A stretch of 64,000 bases of DNA from Novosphingobium sp. (GCF_030699305.1 NZ_JAUYNB010000027.1:114554-178553), one strand, 5' to 3'. Positions 40,903 to 50,680 are shown, counted from the first letter of the stretch. Made by a program: numbers and translations. Notes: generated from the letters alone by a model not told the origin.

Positions 40903-41547
40903 ATGACCCAGGCGGCCGACCTGATGCGCGGCAAGCGCCGTCAGTGGGCCGCGCCCGGCGGTTCGCATGACCGCACGATTCATATTCTGGCGCGCTGGCT
41001 GCCGGGCCTGATCGGGGTTGTGGCGGCGACGATGATTCTTGGCCCGATCGTGCCGCGCGGGGAAATCAGTTTTCTGCTCGACCGGACCAAGGTGGCAGTG
41101 GTGAACGAACGGCTGCGCGTGGCAGAGGCGATGTATCGGGGCGAAGACGATGTCGGACGCCCGTTTACCGTAACCGCAGGCAGTGCGGTGCAGGCCAGCG
41201 CCGATGAACCGGTTGTGCGGATGGAAGATCTGGTTGCGCGGATCAGGCTGACCGATGGTCCGGCGGAATTGTCCGCACGTGGCGGTATCTATGACTACGA
41301 CCGCGAGGTCGTGGACGTGACCGGCCCGGTCAACTTTACCGCTGCCGATGGCTACCGGATGACCACCAGCGCGATCACGATCGACCTGAAAGGGCGGCGC
41401 GTTGTCGGCTCTGGCGGGGTAACCGGGGCGATCCCGGCAGGTACTTTCAGCGCGGACCGGATCATCGCCGATCTGGATGCGCGCACCATAACCCTTGATG
41501 GACACGCCCGGCTGCTGATGTCGCCGGGGAAGCTCAGGATGCCATGA
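40903..41547 (+). CDS. lptC: LPS export protein LptC
   Basis: Bitopic inner-membrane component of the Lpt bridge that transports LPS or similar glycolipids. 214 residues: a basic N-terminus, a membrane helix (about residues 28-48: ARWLPGLIGVVAATMILGPI), then a periplasmic beta-jellyroll with repeated short strands (VTAGSAVQ, ARGGIYDYDREVVDVTGPV, GSGGVTGAIPAG). This matches LptC in length and layout. It overlaps lptA by ATGA. In sphingomonads, whose outer membrane has glycosphingolipids in place of much LPS, the cargo may differ. Confidence 0.85.
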   Translation: MTQAADLMRGKRRQWAAPGGSHDRTIHILARWLPGLIGVVAATMILGPIVPRGEISFLLDRTKVAVVNERLRVAEAMYRGEDDVGRPFTVTAGSAVQASADEPVVRMEDLVARIRLTDGPAELSARGGIYDYDREVVDVTGPVNFTAADGYRMTTSAITIDLKGRRVVGSGGVTGAIPAGTFSADRIIADLDARTITLDGHARLLMSPGKLRMP

Positions 41548-42101
41548 TGGCCAAACGTTCACTTACTTCCACGGCTCTTCGTTCGCTGCTGGGCGGATTT
41601 GCATTGGGCGGGGCCGCCTTGCTGGCGGTCGGCCAGTCCGGCGCGCAGGCGCTGGGCGCGCATAACAGCGACGCCCCGGTCAGCTATGCCGCCGACCGGA
41701 TCGAATTGCAGGACAAGCAGAACCGCGTCGTCCTGTCCGGCAATGTCGATATCAGCCAGGGCGGGCTGCGGATGCAGGCCGGGCGGACCACGGTGGCGTT
41801 CACCGATCAAGGTTCGCTCAAGATCCAGCGGATCGATGCGACCGGCGGGGTATCCGTGGTGCGCGGCAGCGAAAGCGCCAAGGGCGATGTCGCGATCTAT
41901 GACTTCAACCGCCGGATCATCACGCTGGCCGGCAATGTGGCGCTGCGCCGCGGCGGCGATACGCTGAACGGCGGGCGGCTGGTGATCGACCTCAATTCCG
42001 GGATTTCCAGCGTCGATGGGCGCGGCGGCGCGGTATCCGGTGCCAGCACGACCGGCGGGCGCGTGACCGGCACCTTTGCCGTGCCCAAGGGCGGCAACTG
42101 A
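41544..42101 (+). CDS. lptA: LPS transport periplasmic protein LptA
   Basis: Periplasmic bridge protein, 185 residues. A signal peptide (MMAKRSLTSTALRSLLGGFALGG...GAQALGA) precedes the OstA/LptA fold: DRIELQDKQNRVVLSGNVDI, QGGLRMQAGRTTV, IDATGGVSVV and GNVALRRGGDTLNGGRLVIDL. This is a clear LptA. The start is coupled to lptC; an ATG three bases later is an alternative. Usually lptB follows, but here the next gene is a glycosyltransferase. Confidence 0.92.
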   Translation: MMAKRSLTSTALRSLLGGFALGGAALLAVGQSGAQALGAHNSDAPVSYAADRIELQDKQNRVVLSGNVDISQGGLRMQAGRTTVAFTDQGSLKIQRIDATGGVSVVRGSESAKGDVAIYDFNRRIITLAGNVALRRGGDTLNGGRLVIDLNSGISSVDGRGGAVSGASTTGGRVTGTFAVPKGGN

Positions 42102-42106
42102 GCGGG

Positions 42107-43366
42107 ATGACGCGGATGGCCGCCGGACGGCGGGTACTGATCGTCGGGATCAACTACGCCCCCGAACAAGTCGGGATCGGACCCTACAGCGCCGGTCTGG
42201 CCGAAGCGCTGGTGGCGCGCGGGCACCACGTGGCGATGATTGCGGGCAAGCCCTATTATCCGAAATGGCGGGTCGATCCGGCATTCGCCGGGGGGGGGTG
42301 GCGCAGCAGTACCGAAAACGGCGTGACCATCACGCGCTGCCCGCATTACGTCCCGGCTGATCCGGGCGGGCTGAAGCGGATCATCCACCTCGCCAGTTTC
42401 GCGCTGACCGCGCTGCCGTTCGCGATCCGCGCCGGGCTGGCCCGCCGCGCCGAACGCCCCGATGTGGTGATCGCCATCGCGCCCGCGCTGTTCAGCGTGG
42501 TGACCGCGTGGGTTGCGGCGCGGCTGGCAGGGGCGAAACTGTGGGTCCACGTTCAGGATTTCGAGGTTGAGGCTGCGCTCGCGACCGGGCTGTTGCCGCA
42601 GGACAGCATGGTCGGACGGTTCGCGGCCTGGTTTGAAAGCCGGATCCTGCGGCTGGCTGACCGGGCCTCAACCATCAGCCCGCAGATGTGCGCCAAGCTG
42701 GTGGCCAAGGGCGTTGCCCCCCAGCGCGTGCTGGAAGTGCGCAACTGGGCCAATGCCAGCTTTGCCCCCGATCCCGCCGGAGCGGCGATGATCCGCGCCG
42801 AATGGGGACTGGGGGAGCGCAAGGTGGCGCTCTATTCCGGCAACATTGCCCGCAAGCAGGGGATCGAAATTCTGGTCGAGGCTGCGCGGCTGTTGCAGGG
42901 CCGCGCTGACATTGCCTTCGTGATCTGCGGCGAAGGGCCAAACCGCGCGGAACTGGAACGGCTGGCGTCCGGCCTGCCCAATGTCCAGCTGCACGATCTG
43001 CAACCGGCGGAGAGGATGGGCGCGATGCTGACCATGGCCGACCTGCACCTGCTGCCGCAGATCGCGGGTGCGGCCGATCTGGTGCTGCCCTCGAAACTGA
43101 CCAACATGCTGCTGTCGGGCCGCCCCGTGATCGCCACGACGGAAGCCGGGACCGGGCTGTATGACGAAGTTGACGGCTGCGGCGTGATTACCCCGCCGGG
43201 TGACGCTGCCGCGCTGGCGGCGGCGATTGCTGCACTGGCCGACGATCCGGACCGCCGCGCGACCTATGGCACCGCCGCCAGCCAGCGGGCGCAGGAACGC
43301 TGGATGCAGGGCGCGATCATCGACCGGGTGGAAGCGGAACTGGGCACGCTGCTGCCCGCGCGTTAG
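42107..43366 (+). CDS. Family 4 glycosyltransferase, WcaI-like
   Basis: GT-B-fold enzyme of 419 residues resembling the WcaI colanic-acid glycosyltransferase group: LIVGINYAPEQVGIGPYSAG at the N-terminus, AGKPYYPKW, then LWVHVQDFEVEAALATG and the donor-site blocks LYSGNIARKQGIE, ICGEGPNRAEL and LVLPSKLTNMLLSG. It likely adds a sugar to an exported polysaccharide precursor in the cytoplasm. It starts five bases after the lptA stop, so it seems to share its transcript; a dispersed palindrome lies just downstream. An alternative ATG is at 42116. Confidence 0.88.
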   Translation: MTRMAAGRRVLIVGINYAPEQVGIGPYSAGLAEALVARGHHVAMIAGKPYYPKWRVDPAFAGGGWRSSTENGVTITRCPHYVPADPGGLKRIIHLASFALTALPFAIRAGLARRAERPDVVIAIAPALFSVVTAWVAARLAGAKLWVHVQDFEVEAALATGLLPQDSMVGRFAAWFESRILRLADRASTISPQMCAKLVAKGVAPQRVLEVRNWANASFAPDPAGAAMIRAEWGLGERKVALYSGNIARKQGIEILVEAARLLQGRADIAFVICGEGPNRAELERLASGLPNVQLHDLQPAERMGAMLTMADLHLLPQIAGAADLVLPSKLTNMLLSGRPVIATTEAGTGLYDEVDGCGVITPPGDAAALAAAIAALADDPDRRATYGTAASQRAQERWMQGAIIDRVEAELGTLLPAR

Positions 43367-43384
43367 CCTTTCACTTCCCCCTTG

Positions 43385-43458
43385 CCCGTTCGTGTCGAGT
43401 GAAGTCGAGACACGTTGGCGCTGTGCGGGGTGTCTCGACTTCACTCGACACGAACGGG
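43385..43458. repeat. Dispersed palindromic repeat, family B, copy 1
   Basis: A perfect 28-base inverted repeat: the left arm starts CCCGTTCGTGTCGAGTGAAG (43385-43412), and the right arm (43431-43458) is its exact complement; the spacer is 18 bases. A second copy, with CGT in place of TGA in the arms, is at 63921-63999. It lies just after a glycosyltransferase gene. It could act as a transcript end signal, but there is no U-tract. Confidence 0.85.
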
Positions 43459-43475
43459 TTGGTTTATTTGGGGGA

Positions 43476-43775
43476 TCAGGGCTCTTCGGTCGGGTCGTTC
43501 TCAGCCGGAACGGTATTGTCCGTCACCGGCGCGCCGGCCTCTGCGGCGGCGGCGTCTTCCTCGCTCAGTGGTTCGTCTACGGCGACATCGTCAGGCGCTG
43601 GTGCGGGCAGACTGACGACACTCGATTCAATCGCCCGGGCGGTCTCGATCTTTTCCGCGCTGGCGGCGAGTTGTTCCTGCCCGCCGCCCGGTTCGAAGAA
43701 CGCAGCGACGCTGGCGCTGATGCCGATGGCCCACAGCGCGGCGAATTTCCAGTTGCGGAAGATCAGTTGATACAT
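43476..43775 (-). CDS. Small acidic membrane protein, function unknown
   Basis: A 99-residue product starting MYQLIFRNWKFAALWAIG. One membrane segment (about residues 8-22) is followed by an acidic, Ala/Glu-rich tail (EPLSEEDAAAAEAGAP). It has no recognisable motif. It sits 34 bases downstream of another small membrane protein gene of the same strand, and both follow mutS in the reverse direction. The pairing suggests they function together, but the role is unknown. Confidence 0.5.
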   Translation of the reverse strand: MYQLIFRNWKFAALWAIGISASVAAFFEPGGGQEQLAASAEKIETARAIESSVVSLPAPAPDDVAVDEPLSEEDAAAAEAGAPVTDNTVPAENDPTEEP

Positions 43776-43809
43776 GCACGCCGCCCCCTGCGCGGCTGGT
43801 CGGACCGGG

Positions 43810-43998
43810 TCACCGGTCCTTGCTCCATGGCGATTTGTGCGCTTCCTGAGCGGCGGAAACCTTGGCCGCCTCATGCTGGCGGGCCTGATCGGCCACCGGC
43901 ACCGTGCAGTAAGCCGTCAGCAACACGCCCAGCGACCAGCCGATCGCTTTCCAGCGACTGCGGAACACCTGGTTGATCTTGGGGCCAAAGCCGAACAT
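43810..43998 (-). CDS. Small membrane protein, function unknown
   Basis: A 62-residue product: MFGFGPKINQVF, then a membrane segment (about residues 19-37: IGWSLGVLLTAYCTVPV) and a charged Ala/Lys-rich tail. No family recognised. It lies 42 bases downstream of the mutS stop and 34 bases upstream of the next small protein, same strand, which supports expression. Confidence 0.5.
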   Translation of the reverse strand: MFGFGPKINQVFRSRWKAIGWSLGVLLTAYCTVPVADQARQHEAAKVSAAQEAHKSPWSKDR

Positions 43999-44040
43999 GG
44001 CTGCCAGCGATAGCAGTGCCAGGTTAACGAAGGTTTTCCG

Positions 44041-46650
44041 TCAGTTGCTGTCGTTGTCGGCGGCGCGCTTCAGGGCATAGAGGATGTCCAGCGCCTCACG
44101 CGGGCTGAGCGCGTCGACATCGAGGTCGCGCAGCCGTTCGCGCACCGGATCAGCGGGTTCATCGGGCGCAGCGGCGGCGGCCGCGAACAACGGCAGGTCG
44201 CCCAGACCCGCCGCGAGGCCGCCGGTTTCGGCGCGGCCCTTTTCCAGCCGGTCGAGCACCGATTTCGCCCGCGCGACGACCGGTGCGGGCACCCCGGCCA
44301 GCTTGGCGACGGCGAGGCCATAGGACCGGTCCGCCGGACCTTCGCTGACCTCGTGCAGCAGCACCAGCTCGCCCTTCCATTCGCGCGCGCGGACGTGGTG
44401 CAGCGACAGCGCCTCGCAGCTTTCGGCCAGCCGGGCGAGTTCGTGGTAATGCGTGGCGAACAGGCAGCGGCAGCGGTTGACGCCGTGGACCGCCTCCACC
44501 ACCGCCCAGGCCAGCGCGAGGCCATCATACGTCGATGTGCCGCGCCCGACTTCGTCGAGGATCACGAAGCTGCGCTCGGTCGCCTGAGCAAGGATCGCGG
44601 CGGTTTCGACCATCTCGACCATGAACGTGGAACGTCCGCGCGCGAGATTGTCGGACGCACCGACCCGGCTGAACAGGCGGTCGACCAGCCCGATCCGCGC
44701 GCTTTCCGCCGGAACGAACCCGCCCGCCTGCGCCAGCAGTACCACCAGCGCGTTCTGGCGCAGGAAGGTCGATTTACCGCCCATGTTCGGCCCGCCGATC
44801 AGCCAGAGCCGGTCATGCGGGGCGAGCCGGCAATCATTGGCGATGAACCGTTCGCCCCGGCCTGCCAGCGCGGCTTCGACCACCGGGTGGCGTCCGCCGA
44901 CGATCTCCAGCCCCAGACCGTCCGAGATTGCGGGCTTGCACCACCCGCCTTCGGCGGCGCGCTCGGCCTGTCCGGCGGCTACATCAATCCGGGCGAGCGC
45001 GGCGGCGGTCGCAGCGATGGCGCGGCGCGCGGCCACGGCGGCGGCGATCAGTTCCTCGAAATGCGCCTCTTCGGCGGCCAGGGCATGGCCGCCCGCCTCG
45101 GCAATCCGGCTCGCTTCCTCGTGCAGCGCCAGCGCGTTGAACCGCACTGCGCCGGCCATCGTCTGGCGGTGGGTAAAGCCGCTGTCAGGCACCATCAGTG
45201 CATCGCCGTGCCGGGCTGGGACTTCGATGAAATAGCCCAGCACGCCGTTGTGGCGGATTTTCAGCGCCGCGATCCCGGTCTGGTCGCGGTATTTCGCCTC
45301 CAGCAGTGCAATCGCGCGGCGCGCATCGCCCGATATGCGGCGCAGTTCATCCAGCGCGGCGTCATAGCCTTCGGCGATGAACCCGCCTTGCCCGCGTTCG
45401 GTCGGCGGGGCGGGGACCAGCGCGCGGGTATAGAGGTCGGTCAGCGCGCCATGTCCGGTCAGGCAGGGCAGCAGGTCATCCAGCAGTGCGGGGCGTTCTT
45501 GGCGCTGCACCAGATAGTCATGGATGCGCCGCGCCTCGCTCAGGCCGTCACGCAGCTGGCCCAGATCGCGCGGGCTTCCGCGTCCGGCGACCACGCGCCC
45601 CAGTGCGCGGCCCAGATCGGGCAGGGCGCGCAGCACGACCCGCAAGTCCGCGCGCAGCAGCGGATCGTCGTGCAGCCAGCTGACCAGCGCCAGCCGGGCC
45701 TGAATTGCCGCCGCATCGGTCAGCGGGGCGGACAGGTCATCGGCCAGCTGGCGCGCGCCCGCGCCGGTGACACAGCGGTCGACCGCCTCGACCAGACTGC
45801 CGCGCCGGGTGCCTTGGGCCGTGGTCAGGATTTCCAGACTCGCCCGCGTCGCCTCGTCCATTGCCAGCGCCGCATCGCCCGTGCGCGCAACCGGCGGCAG
45901 CAGCAGCGGCAGCTTGCCGCGCCCGACATGGTCGAGATAGGCGATCAGGCCGCCCGCTGCGGCCAGCATCGCGCGGGTGAAATCGCCGAACCCGTCGAGC
46001 GTGGTCACCCCGTGCACCGCCTTCAGTCGCGCTTCACCGCCGTCACTGGAAAAATCCCGGGCCGGGCGGGGGATGGTGTCCAGTGGCACGCCGTCCAGCC
46101 CTTCCGGTGCGACCGTCTCGCTCGCCCCCAGCCGGGCGAGCGCTGCGCCCAGCCGGTCAGGCGCGCATTCCTCCAGTTCCATCCGCCCGGTCGAAATGTC
46201 GACAGCCGCGATGCCGATGGTGCCGCGCAGATCGCACACCGCCGCCAGCACATTGGCGCGGCGCGGTTCCAGCAGGGCTTCCTCGGTCAGCGTGCCCGCC
46301 GTGACGAACCGGACGATATCGCGCGCCACCAGCGCTTTCGAACCGCCGCGCTTTTTGGCTTCTTCCGGCGTTTCGACCTGTTCGGCGATTGCCACCCGGC
46401 ATCCGGCCTTGATCAGGCGGGCGAGATAGCCTTCAGCCGCATGGACCGGCACCCCGCACATCGGGATCGGCACGCCCAGATGCTCCCCCCGACTGGTCAG
46501 CGCGATATCGAGCACTTGCGCGGCCTGTTTCGCGTCTTCGAAGAACAGCTCGAAAAAGTCGCCCATGCGGTAGAACAGCAGGCAATCGGAAGCCTCGGCC
46601 TTGAGCGCAAGGTATTGCGTCATCATCGGTGTGGCGGGGGCTGCGGTCAT
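44041..46650 (-). CDS. mutS: DNA mismatch repair protein MutS
   Basis: Mismatch-recognition ATPase, 869 residues. The N-terminal clamp/mismatch-binding segment is recognisable as YRMGDFFELFFEDA (contains the mismatch-contacting Phe-x-Glu neighbourhood); the ATPase has Walker A GGPNMGGKSTFLRQ, VILDEVGRGTSTYDG (Walker B and signature), and ATHYHEL. Full length without gaps. The ATG at 46650 (MTAAPATPMM) is chosen, with an upstream ATG at 46674 as alternative. Divergent from the malic enzyme gene across about 112 bases. No mutL is nearby. Confidence 0.96.
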   Translation of the reverse strand: MTAAPATPMMTQYLALKAEASDCLLFYRMGDFFELFFEDAKQAAQVLDIALTSRGEHLGVPIPMCGVPVHAAEGYLARLIKAGCRVAIAEQVETPEEAKKRGGSKALVARDIVRFVTAGTLTEEALLEPRRANVLAAVCDLRGTIGIAAVDISTGRMELEECAPDRLGAALARLGASETVAPEGLDGVPLDTIPRPARDFSSDGGEARLKAVHGVTTLDGFGDFTRAMLAAAGGLIAYLDHVGRGKLPLLLPPVARTGDAALAMDEATRASLEILTTAQGTRRGSLVEAVDRCVTGAGARQLADDLSAPLTDAAAIQARLALVSWLHDDPLLRADLRVVLRALPDLGRALGRVVAGRGSPRDLGQLRDGLSEARRIHDYLVQRQERPALLDDLLPCLTGHGALTDLYTRALVPAPPTERGQGGFIAEGYDAALDELRRISGDARRAIALLEAKYRDQTGIAALKIRHNGVLGYFIEVPARHGDALMVPDSGFTHRQTMAGAVRFNALALHEEASRIAEAGGHALAAEEAHFEELIAAAVAARRAIAATAAALARIDVAAGQAERAAEGGWCKPAISDGLGLEIVGGRHPVVEAALAGRGERFIANDCRLAPHDRLWLIGGPNMGGKSTFLRQNALVVLLAQAGGFVPAESARIGLVDRLFSRVGASDNLARGRSTFMVEMVETAAILAQATERSFVILDEVGRGTSTYDGLALAWAVVEAVHGVNRCRCLFATHYHELARLAESCEALSLHHVRAREWKGELVLLHEVSEGPADRSYGLAVAKLAGVPAPVVARAKSVLDRLEKGRAETGGLAAGLGDLPLFAAAAAAPDEPADPVRERLRDLDVDALSPREALDILYALKRAADNDSN

Positions 46651-46762
46651 CGCGATTGCGTAGCGGCCCTGCATACGATTCGGAAAGCGCGAAACCCCAG
46701 CTTTCCCCTATCGCGTCGCGCATCCATCCGTTAGGGCGAGGCCGATATCTGGAGAACCTGCC

Positions 46763-49024
46763 TTGTCCGACGAAAGCAACGTCCGTTTTACCGAGCGCGA
46801 AGCGCTGTTCTATCACAGCACGATCCGCCCCGGTAAGATCGAGATCATCGCCAGCAAGCCGATGGCGACCCAGCGCGACCTGTCCCTGGCCTATTCGCCG
46901 GGTGTGGCCGTGCCGGTGCAAGCCATCGCCGACAATCCGGCCTGCGCCTATGACTATACTGCCAAAGGCAACCTGGTGGCGGTCATCACCAACGGCACCG
47001 CGATTCTGGGGATGGGCAATCTGGGTGCGCTGGCATCCAAGCCGGTGATGGAAGGCAAGGCCGTGCTGTTCAAGCGCTTTGCCGACGTCGATTCGATCGA
47101 CATCGAGCTGAACAGCGAAGATCCGGATGCGATCATCGAAGCGGTCGCGATGATGGAGCCGACCTTTGGCGGGATCAATCTGGAGGACATCAAGGCCCCG
47201 GAATGCTTCGTGATCGAACAGGCGCTGCGCGAACGCATGAAGATCCCGGTGATGCACGATGACCAGCACGGCACCGCGATCATCGCCGCCGCCGGTCTGG
47301 TCAACGCCTGCTACCTGACGGGCCGCGATTTCAAGGACGTGAAAGTCGTGGTCAACGGTGCGGGCGCATCGGCGCTGGCCTGCACGGCCCTCATCAAGTC
47401 GATGGGCGTACGCCACGAAAACGTGACCGTCTGCGATACCAAGGGCGTGATCTATGTCGGGCGGGACGGGGTCGACCAGTTCAAGTCGGCCCACGCGATC
47501 CAGACCGACAAGCGCACCTTGAAGGAAGCGATGCAGGGCGCGGACATCGTGCTGGGCCTGTCGGCCGCCGGGGCGATCACGCAGGACATGGTCAAGGGCA
47601 TGGCCGACCAGCCGATCATTTTCGCGATGGCCAATCCGGACCCCGAAATTACCCCGCCCGATGCCAAGGCGGTGCGTCCCGATGCGATCGTCGCGACCGG
47701 GCGCAGCGACTATCCGAATCAGGTCAACAACGTGCTGGGCTTCCCGTTCATCTTCCGCGGCGCGCTCGACGTGCGGGCGACCGCGATCAACGAGGAAATG
47801 AAGATTGCCGCGGCCATGGCGATTGCCGAACTGGCGCGCGAACAGGTGCCCGAAGAAGTCGCCGCCGCTTATGGCAAGAACCAGCAGTTCGGGCATGACT
47901 ACATTATTCCCGCGCCGTTTGACCCGCGTCTGATGGAAGTCGTGTCGTCCGCCGTGGCCAAGGCGGCGATGGATACCGGCGTGGCGCAGAAGCCGATTGA
48001 GGATTTCGACGCCTATCGCCACAGCCTGAAGGCGCGGCTCAACCCGACCACGTCGGTGCTGACCCAGGTCTATGAAACGGTCAAGGCCAACCCCAAGCGG
48101 GTGATCTTTGCCGAGGCGGAAAACGAAGTCGTGCTGCGCGCGGCAATTCAGTTCCGCGATTTCGGGTACGGCGAACCGGTGCTGGTTGGCCGGACCGAGG
48201 CGGTCAAGGCCAAGCTGACCGAACTGGGCGTGGGCAACCCCGACAGCTATGAGATCGAGAATTCGGCGATCAGCGAACACGTGCCGGCGATGGTTGAACT
48301 GCTCTATCAGCGGCTCCAGCGCCGAGGCTTCATGGAACGCGATGTGCGGCGCATGGTCAACCAGGATCGCAACGTGTTCGCTGCGGCCCTGCTGAAACTG
48401 GGCGTGGGCGATGCGCTGGTGACGGGCATGACCCGCACGTTCGCTCAGACCATGCGCGAAGTGCGTCAGGTGCTCGATCCGGGCGCGGGCCGCCTGCCGT
48501 TCGGCATTCACCTGATGATCGGCAAGAACTACACCGTGTTTCTGGCCGACACGACCGTCAACGAACGCCCCACCGCCGAAGAACTGGCCGTGATCGCCAA
48601 GGAAACCGCCGCCGTGGCCCGCCGTCTGGGCCATGAACCGCGCGTGGCGTTCCTGTCCTATTCCACCTTCGGCAATCCGCCGGGACGCTGGCTGGACAAT
48701 ATCCGTGCGGCCGTCTCGATCCTCGATGCCGAAAACCCCGGCTTCGAATACGAAGGCGAAGTCGCTCCCGATGCCGCGCTGAACCCCACGGTCATGGCGA
48801 ACTATCCGTTCAGCCGCCTGTCCGCGCCTGCCAATGTGCTGGTGATGCCGGGGCTGCAATCGGCCAACATTTCGGCCAAGCTGCTGCGCGAACTGGCGGG
48901 CAATCCGACCATCGGGCCGATGCTGATCGGGATGGAAAAGCCGGTCCAGATCATCCCGATGACTGCGATTGCGCCGGATGTGCTGACGCTGGCCGTGCTG
49001 GCTGCGGCAGGGATCGCGGGTTAG
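46763..49024 (+). CDS. maeB: NADP-dependent malic enzyme, phosphotransacetylase-like fusion
   Basis: Oxidative decarboxylation of malate to pyruvate, generating NADPH. The 753-residue protein has the MaeB layout: a malic enzyme domain ([35 protein letters not shown] for NADP binding) and, from about residue 430, a C-terminal PTA-like domain ([20 protein letters not shown]). The start is TTG, preceded by GGAGA at good spacing, and the protein sequence fits family starts. A hairpin follows the stop. It can feed gluconeogenesis/NADPH supply; the PTA-like half is normally regulatory and inactive. Confidence 0.94.
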   Translation: MSDESNVRFTEREALFYHSTIRPGKIEIIASKPMATQRDLSLAYSPGVAVPVQAIADNPACAYDYTAKGNLVAVITNGTAILGMGNLGALASKPVMEGKAVLFKRFADVDSIDIELNSEDPDAIIEAVAMMEPTFGGINLEDIKAPECFVIEQALRERMKIPVMHDDQHGTAIIAAAGLVNACYLTGRDFKDVKVVVNGAGASALACTALIKSMGVRHENVTVCDTKGVIYVGRDGVDQFKSAHAIQTDKRTLKEAMQGADIVLGLSAAGAITQDMVKGMADQPIIFAMANPDPEITPPDAKAVRPDAIVATGRSDYPNQVNNVLGFPFIFRGALDVRATAINEEMKIAAAMAIAELAREQVPEEVAAAYGKNQQFGHDYIIPAPFDPRLMEVVSSAVAKAAMDTGVAQKPIEDFDAYRHSLKARLNPTTSVLTQVYETVKANPKRVIFAEAENEVVLRAAIQFRDFGYGEPVLVGRTEAVKAKLTELGVGNPDSYEIENSAISEHVPAMVELLYQRLQRRGFMERDVRRMVNQDRNVFAAALLKLGVGDALVTGMTRTFAQTMREVRQVLDPGAGRLPFGIHLMIGKNYTVFLADTTVNERPTAEELAVIAKETAAVARRLGHEPRVAFLSYSTFGNPPGRWLDNIRAAVSILDAENPGFEYEGEVAPDAALNPTVMANYPFSRLSAPANVLVMPGLQSANISAKLLRELAGNPTIGPMLIGMEKPVQIIPMTAIAPDVLTLAVLAAAGIAG

Positions 49025-49031
49025 GACTTGA

Positions 49032-49064
49032 AAGGCCGCGCTGCTCGCATGGGCGCGCGGCCTT
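49032..49064. terminator. GC-rich hairpin between convergent maeB and TSUP genes
   Basis: AAGGCCGCGC (49032-49041) pairs with GCGCGGCCTT (49055-49064), 10 bases perfect, around a 13-base loop. It lies between the maeB stop (49024) and the convergent permease stop (49081). It is symmetric and could work in both directions, though no clear U-tract follows either arm. Confidence 0.65.
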
Positions 49065-49080
49065 CAGCCACCATCGCTGG

Positions 49081-49848
49081 CTAGAGGCCGAGCGCCGTGT
49101 AGACGCCGTATCCGCTGGTCAGGGTCAGCACCACGCCGACCAGGATCAGCATCTGCTTGGGCGGGAAATGCTTGGCTGCCCAGGCGCCCAGCGGTGCGGC
49201 GGCGATCCCGCCGATCAGCAGGCCCAATGTGGCGCCAGCCACGTCGGCAAAGCCCAGGTGGAAGATGAACGCGGCAGAGACGGTCAGCGTCAGGAAGAAC
49301 TCGACCGAGTTGACCGTGCCCACCACCTTGCGCGGATCGGCCCCCTGAATCAGCAGGTTGGACGTCACCACCGGCCCCCAGCCGCCGCCGCCTGCCGCAT
49401 CGAGGAAGCCCCCGAACAGACCCAGCGGCGCGATCAGCCTCGCTTCCCTGATCTTGGGCGGATAGAGCACGCCCCGGATCAGCAGGTAGATCCCGATGGC
49501 GGTGAGGTAGGCCAGCACAAACGGCTTCACCACGCCCGCGTCGAGCGAGGTCAGGACATAGGCCCCCAGCAAGCCGCCGATCATGCCCGGCACCAGCAGG
49601 CGGAAAAACAGCTTCTTGTCGATGTTGCCGTGCAACAGGTGGCTGATCCCGGAAGTCGCCGTGGTAAAGCATTCCACCAGATGGACCCGCTGCGACGCCT
49701 GTGCGGGCGGAACGCCCAGCACGCCTACCAGCAAGGTGTTGGAAATGACCCCGAACGCCATGCCCAGCGCCCCGTCGACCAGTTGCGCGGCGAACCCCAC
49801 CGCGATGAATGGCCACAAGGCGGCAAGGTCGATCGAGGCGAAATCCAT
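49081..49848 (-). CDS. TSUP (TauE/SafE) family membrane permease
   Basis: A 255-residue integral membrane protein. It begins MDFASIDLAALWPFIAVGFA, and typical TauE/SafE features are GALGMAFGVISNTLL with the first repeat and DAAGGGGWGPVVTSNLL with the second repeat. About seven to eight hydrophobic helices, two duplicated halves, normal size. It probably transports sulfur-containing organic anions or sulfite, but the substrate is not known. Convergent with maeB; no sulfur-metabolism neighbours are visible. Confidence 0.88.
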   Translation of the reverse strand: MDFASIDLAALWPFIAVGFAAQLVDGALGMAFGVISNTLLVGVLGVPPAQASQRVHLVECFTTATSGISHLLHGNIDKKLFFRLLVPGMIGGLLGAYVLTSLDAGVVKPFVLAYLTAIGIYLLIRGVLYPPKIREARLIAPLGLFGGFLDAAGGGGWGPVVTSNLLIQGADPRKVVGTVNSVEFFLTLTVSAAFIFHLGFADVAGATLGLLIGGIAAAPLGAWAAKHFPPKQMLILVGVVLTLTSGYGVYTALGL

Positions 49849-49963
49849 GGCTGGCCGACTCCGTGAGAAGATTGTCGACCAATCGAATAGAGTTTCACCC
49901 AGGTCTGTGCGAGAAAGTTATCCGCGCCAGCGCCGAAGCGAAACTTTCCTGCGGCAGCCTGCC

Positions 49964-50680
49964 TCAGCGCCGCCGAAAGCGGAAATACCAGACCTCGTGC
50001 CCGTAAACGTTGCGCGCCTTGGCTTCATAGCGGGTTTCGGGCCAGCCGCCGGGACGGTGCTGGAAATCGGCCGGTTGCCCGCACAGCCATTCAAACTGGT
50101 CGGTGTGGCGCCGCATCACCATCAACGCATGGCGCACATAAACGGCATGATCGGTGCCGAACCGGAATTCGCCACCCGGCTTCAGCTTGGCCGCGAACAG
50201 GTCGACCGGGCCGTCGTTCATCATCCGCCGCTTGGCATGGCGCGCCTTGGGCCAGGGATCGGGGTGGAGCAGATAGAGGAACGACAGCGCGCCATCGGGA
50301 ATGCGCTGCAACACTTCCAGCGCGTCGCCGTGGTGAATGCGGACGTTGGGCAGCGGCGGGCGCGTGCCGTTGTCACCGTCAACATGGGTCAGCGCCTGCG
50401 CCACCCCGTTGAGGAACGGTTCTGCGCCGATGAAGCCATGGTCGGGCAGCATGTCGGCCCGCCCGGCCATATGCTCGCCCCCGCCAAAGCCGATCTCGAA
50501 GTGCAGCGGGCGGTTGTCCCCGAACAGGCGCTCCGCCGTGACCGGCCCATCCGCCGGAACCGCGATTTGCGGCAGCAACCGGTCAACCAGCCCTTGCTGG
50601 CCCTGCCGCAAGGGCTTGCCCTTGGCGCGGCCATAGAGGCGGTTGATCGTGGTCGGGTCACCGGGTTTGTAGGCTGTCAT
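49964..50680 (-). CDS. trmB: tRNA (guanine-N7)-methyltransferase
   Basis: Methylates G46 of tRNA at N7 with SAM. The 238-residue protein has the SAM site EIGFGGGEHMAG, the LHPDPWPKARHAKRR motif, and FGTDHAVYVRHAL with the C-terminal TRYEAKARNVYGHEVW. All match the TrmB family. Start ATG at 50680; divergent from the LuxR-like gene across 122 bases. A 115-base gap without recognisable features separates it from the permease gene. Confidence 0.95.
   Translation of the reverse strand: MTAYKPGDPTTINRLYGRAKGKPLRQGQQGLVDRLLPQIAVPADGPVTAERLFGDNRPLHFEIGFGGGEHMAGRADMLPDHGFIGAEPFLNGVAQALTHVDGDNGTRPPLPNVRIHHGDALEVLQRIPDGALSFLYLLHPDPWPKARHAKRRMMNDGPVDLFAAKLKPGGEFRFGTDHAVYVRHALMVMRRHTDQFEWLCGQPADFQHRPGGWPETRYEAKARNVYGHEVWYFRFRRR

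Noticed and set aside
44353..46734. 793-codon open frame antisense to mutS
   Set aside because: Explained by GC-rich third positions of mutS; the translated sequence is Gln/Arg/His-rich without domains.
46433..48859. 808-codon open frame antisense to maeB
   Set aside because: Same cause; the maeB domains are complete on the other strand.
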